A DNA stretch of 8,875 nt from an uncultured Collinsella sp. Lineage in GTDB: Bacteria; Actinomycetota; Coriobacteriia; Coriobacteriales; Coriobacteriaceae. The stretch's first letter is position 1; each line of letters starts with the position of its first letter. Below are positions 4,843 through 8,875 of the stretch, piece after piece. The notes below the pieces were generated by a model. It was not told where the DNA came from and did no database searches. It saw only the letters and a program-made list of their open reading frames with translations. The position numbers were made by a program, and so were the translations under genes. The DNA is taken from the NCBI GenBank assembly GCA_934650095.1, contig CAKUFT010000044.1, positions 1 through 8,875 on the forward strand, given 5' to 3'.

Positions 4843-5811
4843 CTATTTCGCGAATAGGTTCTTGAGGTTGAACTCGGCCTGTACCGTGCGGAGCATGAGG
4901 TCGGTGTCGTCCAGACCCAGATGCTGCTCGTTGGCGTCGGCGGCGAGGGTTCCGCGGCGGCGCGCCCAGTTCTCGAGTGCGGCGGGGGCGGACTCGCGGG
5001 GGAGCGAGCGGACGTCGGCATCCAGGCTGCGGCAGATCTGGCGCGAGTCGATGACGATGATCTTGCCGGCGCGGCGTGCCTCGGCGTAACCGTCCAGGTG
5101 AATCTTGAACCAGCTGTCCTCAAAGGCGGCGTTGTGCGCCATGTACGGGTACTTCTTCATAAGCTTGAGCAGCTGCTTTTGCAGCTCCTTGTTCTCGCGG
5201 AAGGGCGTTTTGTCGTCGATGTCGTCCCAGGTAATGTGGTGGATATTCGACAGCGGCACATCCTCGCCGCGGTAGATATCGGGCAGGCCGCAGTAGTGTA
5301 CCTCGGCGTCGTGCGGGACGGCGTCGCTAGTGAGCTCCATGATCTCCCAGCCGACGTTGATGATATAACCGCGTTCGGGTGCACGACCGGTGGTCTCGAT
5401 GTCGATACCGAGCACGGTGCCCTGGATGGGCTTGCGGGCGTAGGCCACGCCGAGTGCGTCGCGGTCACCGCGGATCTCGCGCATAACGGACGCGGTGGTG
5501 CGCTTTTGCATCTTGCCGATGGCGGCGCAGGTGTCGGAATCGGACAGGCCGCGCGAAAGCGTCGCGGGCGTCACGTTGCGCAGGCGTGCCTCGCCAATCT
5601 GGTCGCAAAGGTCGCGGTTGCGGTCGGCCAGGTCGCGCACGGTGGCAAAGTCGAAGCCGGGGTCGCCCTCGGCGGTAAAGTACTCGGTCTCGAGTACCTT
5701 GAGGGCCTCTTCGCCCTTCTGGCGCTCGGACTCCATGGCGCCGTGATCGCCATAGATAAACATGGGGATAAACGGTTGGCGTTCGTATTCGAGTGCTTGC
5801 GAAACGTTCAT
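4843..5811 (-). CDS. DnaQ-like DEDDh 3'-5' exonuclease with N-terminal extension
   Basis: The protein (322 residues) should remove nucleotides from 3' ends of DNA or RNA using two metal ions. The exonuclease domain is the C-terminal part, from about 131. DIETTG supplies Asp137 and Glu139, HNAAFED supplies Asp232, and HLGLDD supplies His297 and Asp302, so all DEDDh catalytic residues are present. SNIHHITWDDI (188-198) matches the segment following the first strands in DnaQ/epsilon-type nucleases. Residues 1-130 are soluble, charged and not assignable; they include ATVRDLADRNRDLCDQIGEA and RTTASVMREIRGDRDALG and may bind substrate or a partner. The start has AAGGAG six bases upstream. The gene is divergent from the His-rich exporter. 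Substrate is unknown; it is not the housekeeping epsilon subunit by architecture. Confidence 0.85.
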   Translation of the reverse strand: MNVSQALEYERQPFIPMFIYGDHGAMESERQKGEEALKVLETEYFTAEGDPGFDFATVRDLADRNRDLCDQIGEARLRNVTPATLSRGLSDSDTCAAIGKMQKRTTASVMREIRGDRDALGVAYARKPIQGTVLGIDIETTGRAPERGYIINVGWEIMELTSDAVPHDAEVHYCGLPDIYRGEDVPLSNIHHITWDDIDDKTPFRENKELQKQLLKLMKKYPYMAHNAAFEDSWFKIHLDGYAEARRAGKIIVIDSRQICRSLDADVRSLPRESAPAALENWARRRGTLAADANEQHLGLDDTDLMLRTVQAEFNLKNLFAK

Positions 5812-5829
5812 AGGCTGCTCCTTGGACGG

Positions 5830-5844
5830 GCCGCGTCGCGCGGC
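5830..5844. other. Hairpin in the exonuclease 5' leader
   Basis: GCCGCG (5830-5835) and CGCGGC (5839-5844) pair around a 3-nt loop. One G-U and one G-C pair extend the stem outward to 5828-5846. It lies close upstream of the AAGGAG of the exonuclease gene on the minus strand and could affect its translation. No T-run is present. Confidence 0.3.
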
Positions 5845-5871
5845 TCGGGGTTACTGAGTTATGGCGAGATG

Positions 5872-5893
5872 ATAGTTTGCCATGGGCAACTAT
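5872..5893. promoter_or_regulatory. Dyad A in the divergent spacer
   Basis: ATAGTTTGCC (5872-5881) and GGGCAACTAT (5884-5893) are complementary at 8 of 10 positions, centred on CCATGG. Its right half resembles the half-sites of dyad B (GG-[GT]-CAACTA). It lies just upstream of, and touching, the -35 of the exporter promoter, so it could be a regulator site for either divergent gene. Confidence 0.4.
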
Positions 5894-5920
5894 TGGCACC
5901 ACGCCTAGGTCAACTACAAT
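5893..5920 (+). promoter_or_regulatory. Promoter of the His-rich exporter gene
   Basis: TTGGCA (5893-5898), 16 bp and TACAAT (5915-5920) form a good promoter pointing at the exporter gene. The predicted start near 5927 leaves a leader of about 55 bases. The -10 lies within dyad B, suggesting direct repression. Confidence 0.6.
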
Positions 5921-5933
5921 ACCCTAGTTGACC
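5908..5933. promoter_or_regulatory. Dyad B, likely operator over the exporter promoter
   Basis: GGTCAACTA (5908-5916) and TAGTTGACC (5925-5933) are perfect 9-bp complements separated by 8 bp, with further CCTAG/CTAGG symmetry outside (5904-5908 and 5935-5939). The dyad covers the -10 and the expected transcription start. I do not recognise the cognate regulator; a metal-responsive repressor is a reasonable guess from the gene controlled. Confidence 0.6.
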
Positions 5934-5982
5934 GCTAGGACTTTTACAATGCTGCCGAAAGACACGAAAGGTTCCATCCGTC

Positions 5983-7083
5983 ATGGATTTGCTGATTGAT
6001 ATTTTGCTCGACGCCGGCAAGGACACGCTGTCGCTGGTGCCGTTTTTGTTGGTGACGTATCTGGCCCTCGAGACCCTGGAACACGTCGCGGGCGACCGCG
6101 TTAACGGCGCCATCAAGCGCGCTGGTGCCGCGGGCCCCGTGGTTGGCTCGTTGTTGGGCATGGTGCCGCAGTGCGGCTTTTCGGCAATGGCGGCGACGCT
6201 GTACGCCGGTCGCGTCGTGACGCTGGGCACGCTGGTGGCGGTGTTCCTTTCCACTTCCGATGAGATGCTGCCACTCTTGCTTGCCGAGCAGGTTCCCGTG
6301 CAGACCATGGCGATGCTGCTGGCATCGAAGGCGCTTATCGCGTTGGTCACGGGCTTTATCACGGACGCTGCCATTCGCGGGTTGCGCCGTAACGCCCGCG
6401 CTCATGCCGCGATCCGTCGCACCGTGCTGGGGACCGCTGTCAATTCGGCGCACGTAAACTGTGCGCACGATGACCACACCGGTGGCGACATCATCGACGA
6501 GGTGGCAGAGGCGGGCGTGAGTGCCGACCACATCCACGAGCTTTGCGAGCGCGACCATTGCGGCTGCGACGAGGATGAGGGTGAGCACGGGCATGGGCAT
6601 GGACATGAGCACCACCATGACCACGGTCACGCGGACGAGCGCGAACACCACCACGGCCACGATCATGGCCACTCCCACGAGGGTGCGCCCGTCCTGTCGA
6701 TTATCCGCAGCGCGATCTCGCACACCGTGCAGGTCTCGGTATTCATTTTCCTGGTGACGCTGATTCTGGTCGCCGTGCTCGAGACCTTTGGTGAGTCTGT
6801 GATCGAGCAGTTTCTGCGCGGTAATGAGACGCTCGCTGTTCTGGGCTCGGCACTTGTTGGTCTGATCCCCAACTGCTCTGCCAGCGTCGTCATTACACAG
6901 CTGTACCTCGAAGGTGCGCTGCAGCTGGCCCCGATGCTCGCCGGAACGCTCATTTCCGCCGGCGTGGGCTACCTGGTGCTGTTCCGTACCAATCGCAGCG
7001 CCCGCGAAAACGCCCTGTTCCTAGTCATGATGTACGTCATCGGCGCCGGTTGGGGCCTCGTCCTGTCCGCCTTTGGCCTCTAG
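5983..7083 (+). CDS. Putative 10-TM metal exporter (ArsP_2-like) with His-rich loop
   Basis: This 366-residue membrane protein resembles the 'putative 10TM heavy-metal exporter / putative manganese transporter' family, whose true substrate is uncertain. Two hydrophobic halves each contain a matching motif: GMVPQCGFS (Cys64) and GLIPNCSAS (Cys298), each after a GS-x-L segment, so the halves look like an internal duplication. Between them a soluble loop (about 135-235) has 19 His within 183-232 together with Cys188, Cys193 and Cys195 and many Asp/Glu, a probable metal buffer or sensor. ATG at 5983 is preceded by GAAAGG 11 bases upstream. The gene stands alone, with its own promoter and dyads, and ends at a bidirectional terminator. 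Zn, Ni, Co or Mn are all possible substrates; the His-rich loop favours Zn, Ni or Co. Confidence 0.8.
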   Translation: MDLLIDILLDAGKDTLSLVPFLLVTYLALETLEHVAGDRVNGAIKRAGAAGPVVGSLLGMVPQCGFSAMAATLYAGRVVTLGTLVAVFLSTSDEMLPLLLAEQVPVQTMAMLLASKALIALVTGFITDAAIRGLRRNARAHAAIRRTVLGTAVNSAHVNCAHDDHTGGDIIDEVAEAGVSADHIHELCERDHCGCDEDEGEHGHGHGHEHHHDHGHADEREHHHGHDHGHSHEGAPVLSIIRSAISHTVQVSVFIFLVTLILVAVLETFGESVIEQFLRGNETLAVLGSALVGLIPNCSASVVITQLYLEGALQLAPMLAGTLISAGVGYLVLFRTNRSARENALFLVMMYVIGAGWGLVLSAFGL

Positions 7084-7142
7084 GTAGATATCTGGGATAG
7101 GCCATTAAACCCATCGCCACGGCCTATGCTTTGGTCGTGAGT

Positions 7143-7199
7143 TAAAACGAAAAAGGGTAGATTTCTGGGCATGTCCCAAAAATCTACCCTTTTGTTTTA
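7143..7199. terminator. Bidirectional intrinsic terminator
   Basis: AAAAGGGTAGATTT (7151-7164) and its exact complement (7180-7193) form a 14-bp stem. After one mismatch it continues with TGGG/CCCA around a 5-nt loop. The plus strand ends the stem in TTTTGTTTT and the minus strand in a comparable T-rich run, so it can stop both convergent transcripts. It overlaps the stop codon (7197-7199) of the YaiI-family gene. Confidence 0.9.
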
Positions 7200-7679
7200 G
7201 CGCAGCAGCTCGGTGAGGTTGCGCTTAAAGCGAGCTCGGTCCTCGCTGGTGAAGGCCGCCGGTCCGCGAGTGCGTCCGCCGGCGCGGCGCGCTTTCTTTT
7301 CTTCGTGGCGGATAAACAGCTGCATGTCGATGGTCGCCTTATCGTAGACGCGCCCGCGAACGCCGATGGCGGCGGCGTCGCGTCCGAGCACCATGCTCGC
7401 CAGGCCAATGTCCTGCGTCACGACCACGTCGCCCGCCTGCAGGCGCTCGACAATGGCAAAGTCGGCGCTATCGGCGCCCACGCTTACGTCAAGCGTCGAG
7501 ACCCAAAAGCCGCGTCGTGCGTGCTCGGCATCGCGCGGATCGTCGCGGCGAATGTGACGTTCCAGGTTCTGCGTGCTGTTTCCGGCGATAACAACGGCGA
7601 CGCCCGCCCGTCGCGCGCAGTCGATTGACTCGCGCGTGACCGGGCAGGCGTCAGCGTCAATAAAAAGCGTTCGCGGCAT
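7197..7679 (-). CDS. yaiI: YaiI/YqxD family protein (DUF188, UPF0178)
   Basis: The 160-residue protein matches the family along its length and is about the usual size (about 150 residues). It has the N-terminal FIDADACPV (6-14) with acidic residues at 8 and 10, GADSADFAI (68-76), the strongly conserved VTQDIGLA (87-94), RGRVYD (108-113), and a basic tail with GP (139-140). The fold is PIN/NYN-like, which suggests a nuclease-type site, but no function is established. The ATG directly follows the TAG stop of the DUF308 gene with no bases between, and no strong ribosome-binding site is visible, so translation is probably coupled. The stop codon lies inside the shared terminator. Confidence 0.93.
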   Translation of the reverse strand: MPRTLFIDADACPVTRESIDCARRAGVAVVIAGNSTQNLERHIRRDDPRDAEHARRGFWVSTLDVSVGADSADFAIVERLQAGDVVVTQDIGLASMVLGRDAAAIGVRGRVYDKATIDMQLFIRHEEKKARRAGGRTRGPAAFTSEDRARFKRNLTELLR

Positions 7680-8282
7680 CTAGTGCACCAGTTTGCCAAA
7701 TTGAATGGCGCGGACAATCAACGTCACGCCAAACACCAACAGCGCAGCGCCGCTAAAGATGACGAGCATCTTGGCCGACCACAGCGGATAGATAAACACG
7801 AACATGCCCGCGATGATGGAGAGCGCGCCGCTCAGGATGGCGAGGGCTCGGTTGGACGAAAGCTCGGACTCCAGAATCGACATGACACCCTCGACAATCC
7901 AGCCAAAGCCGGCAACGACCACCACGAGCGTAGTGAGGGTCGCGGTCGAGAACGCCTGATTGCGCAGGATTATCACACCGCCCAGGATGATGAGCAGGTT
8001 GGAGATGATGCTCGTCACACGCCAACCGGTGGGCAGCAGCGGCTCAAAAATGGCAGTAAACAGCCTGATGGCGGCGGTGATTACAAAGTAAAAGCCCAGG
8101 ACGGTCGTCAAAAAGACGAGGGATTTGGCGGGTGCAAAAAGCAGTGCGATGCCGGCGAGGAGTGCGATGACGCCGGTGATGGCGTAGATCCAGCGCACGG
8201 CCTTGACGGCCTTGCCCGCCATGCTCTTCTCGTCAAATCCAAACTGACTCGATTTTTGGTCATCGTTCTTAAAGATGCCCAT
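7680..8282 (-). CDS. DUF308 / HdeD-family membrane protein
   Basis: This 200-residue inner-membrane protein has a short soluble N-terminus and six predicted helices (about 31-50, 54-75, 89-107, 113-135, 146-166, 171-192). This is the pattern of the DUF308 family, whose E. coli member HdeD is linked to acid resistance at high cell density. Functions elsewhere are not established. The frame stays open upstream to an ATG at 8342, but the start at 8280-8282 (MGIFKNDDQK) is chosen because AAAGGAG lies five bases before it and the upstream 20 residues look like translated leader. It is the first gene of a two-gene unit with the YaiI-family gene. Confidence 0.85.
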   Translation of the reverse strand: MGIFKNDDQKSSQFGFDEKSMAGKAVKAVRWIYAITGVIALLAGIALLFAPAKSLVFLTTVLGFYFVITAAIRLFTAIFEPLLPTGWRVTSIISNLLIILGGVIILRNQAFSTATLTTLVVVVAGFGWIVEGVMSILESELSSNRALAILSGALSIIAGMFVFIYPLWSAKMLVIFSGAALLVFGVTLIVRAIQFGKLVH

Positions 8283-8290
8283 GATGTCTC

Positions 8291-8340
8291 CTTTCCGTGC
8301 GGTGCACGTCGCGTTCATTGCTTTCCGTGCGGCGTACGCC
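8291..8340. repeat. Duplicated 20-bp leader segment, 30-bp period
   Basis: 8291-8310 and 8321-8340 match at 17 of 20 positions, and the first 12 (CTTTCCGTGCGG) are identical. On the minus strand each copy carries GGAAAG; the copy nearer the gene is part of the DUF308 ribosome-binding site, and the other precedes an in-frame upstream ATG by only two bases. The second copy ends in the perfect palindrome GGCGTACGCC (8331-8340). Confidence 0.6.
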
Positions 8341-8499
8341 AAAAGTACTGCAACAAGTATCGCCCAAGGGCGCCACTGCGTGTGGCGGGAAGGGCGAATT
8401 GCCGCCCCACATTCCCGAATTGTTACCTTTGTTCCCGTTTTGATGGGGACTATTCAACAGTTGTGGAACATTGCGTCGCTGAACGTTATTGCCTACGTT

Positions 8500-8518
8500 T
8501 TAGGTTAGATTTTCCTAA
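8500..8518. promoter_or_regulatory. DtxR/IdeR-like iron-regulator box
   Basis: TTAGGTTAGATTTTCCTAA has the 19-bp length and the outer TTAGG-N9-CCTAA symmetry of DtxR/IdeR boxes. It matches the IdeR consensus (TTAGGTTAG-S-CTAACCTAA) at 15 of 19 positions, including all nine on the left. It lies 28 bp before the nitroreductase start, where a bound repressor would block transcription. No DtxR-family gene is in the window, so the regulator is inferred. Confidence 0.55.
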
Positions 8519-8546
8519 GGACAATTGGCTGTTATTGGGGGTCCCT

Positions 8547-8875
8547 ATGAACGAAGCAGTTCCCGCAGTGCCGTCGAGCGCCGAGTCGATGGCAAAGCAG
8601 GGTTGCGAAAAGCTCGGTCTGGAAGCGTTTGATGCGCTGGTCCGTCGCGCCCGCACGTGCCGCCGCTTTGACGAGTCCATGCGCGTGCCGCGCGAGTTTT
8701 TGCTCGAGCTCGCGGAGTTGGCGCATCTGGCTCCCTGCGGCGCCAATGCTCAGCGTCTGCGTTTTCATGTGGTGAGCGGTGCCGAGGACTGCGCGCGCGT
8801 GTTTGACGAGCTCGCGTGGGCCGGCGCGCTCAAGGATTGGCCGGGCCCCGATGAGGGCGAGCGCCCGACCGGCTA
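8547..8875 (+). CDS. Nitroreductase-family FMN protein, N-terminal part (truncated)
   Basis: The frame runs from ATG at 8547 to the window edge without a stop, giving 109 complete codons, perhaps half of a typical family member of about 180-220 residues. Residues 33-54 (RRARTCRRFDESMRVP, then REFLLE) and 62-69 (APCGANAQ) match the two N-terminal FMN-contact regions of nitroreductases (RRS-x-R-x-F and AP-x-x-x-N-x-Q). Such enzymes reduce quinones, nitro compounds or flavins with NAD(P)H; the substrate is unknown. Only a weak ribosome-binding site (GGGGG, 8537-8541) precedes the ATG. A downstream in-frame ATG (residue 15) has none. The upstream DtxR-like box suggests iron-dependent expression. 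Confidence 0.75.
   Translation, partial: MNEAVPAVPSSAESMAKQGCEKLGLEAFDALVRRARTCRRFDESMRVPREFLLELAELAHLAPCGANAQRLRFHVVSGAEDCARVFDELAWAGALKDWPGPDEGERPTG

Larger units (their letters stand above)
8283..8546. other. Divergent spacer between the DUF308 and nitroreductase genes
   Basis: No gene is seen in these 264 bases. The left third holds a duplicated 20-bp segment carrying the DUF308 ribosome-binding site. The middle has small hairpins: CGCCAC/GTGGCG (8371-8376 with 8382-8387) and GGGCG/CGCCC (8392-8396 with 8403-8407). The right third is AT-rich and contains the DtxR-like box. Clear promoters could not be fixed for either gene. Confidence 0.5.

Noticed and set aside
4921..5931. 336-codon plus-strand open frame opposite the exonuclease gene
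   Set aside because: The opposite strand has intact DEDDh motifs and a good ribosome-binding site; this frame has Val/Gly/Ala/Leu-rich shadow composition.
6585..6675. Repetitive CAT/CAC/GGC-rich DNA, possibly an array
   Set aside because: It is explained by the His/Gly-rich coding segment; there are no regular repeats and spacers of CRISPR type.
5944..6723. 259-codon minus-strand open frame opposite the exporter gene
   Set aside because: It is antisense to the conserved membrane protein, and its Val/Met-rich run simply mirrors the His codons of the plus strand.
8283..8342. Upstream extension of the DUF308 gene to ATG at 8342
   Set aside because: The internal start at 8282 has AAAGGAG at ideal spacing, and the extra 20 residues do not look like part of the family.

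Overview
The window reads as chromosomal DNA of a high-GC Gram-positive bacterium. GC-rich codons, the protein families present and the style of the short spacers suggest Actinomycetota, probably class Coriobacteriia and perhaps Collinsella. That placement comes from recognition, not from a marker gene. Eight complete protein genes and two edge-truncated ones are supported.

Left part (1-2956): after the last codons of an unidentified plus-strand gene and a long hairpin comes a minus-strand metal-efflux cluster. Read 5'->3' it is an ArsR/SmtB-type metal sensor (2517-2882), a free-standing 72-residue heavy-metal-associated (HMA) domain protein (2235-2453) and a P1B-type Zn/Cd/Pb-class ATPase without its own N-terminal HMA domain (183-2135). 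The sensor gene has a near-consensus promoter overlapped by two perfectly inverted copies of an ArsR-type operator. A third, degenerate copy lies just upstream of the ATPase gene. The likely circuit is that metal releases the repressor, HMA protein and ATPase are made, and metal is exported.

Middle (2957-4842): this stretch is visibly poorer in GC. It holds one minus-strand gene (3294-4493) whose protein resembles AbiEi-like proteins with a C-terminal DUF559/Vsr-like (PD-(D/E)XK) nuclease fold. Around it are copies of an unusual repeat: two 44-bp arms in inverted orientation at 3040-3083 and 3249-3292, and a shorter copy of their core at 4643-4660. It looks like an accessory or mobile insertion.

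Right part (4843-8875): a DEDDh 3'-5' exonuclease with an unassigned N-terminal half (minus) is divergent from a putative 10-TM metal exporter with a very histidine-rich central loop (plus). The spacer between them carries a promoter overlapped by related dyads. The exporter gene converges on a minus-strand pair, a DUF308/HdeD-like membrane protein followed without a gap by a YaiI/YqxD (DUF188) protein, across a strong bidirectional terminator. At the right edge a nitroreductase-family gene starts on the plus strand behind a 19-bp DtxR/IdeR-like box.

Overall this is a chromosomal segment with a metal-homeostasis flavour: two different metal exporters, an ArsR sensor and a putative iron-responsive box. 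A small foreign-looking segment interrupts it. The most novel-looking items are the repeat family with its nuclease-like gene, the three-operator ArsR arrangement on a split zinc pump, and the uncharacterised dyads in front of the His-rich exporter.
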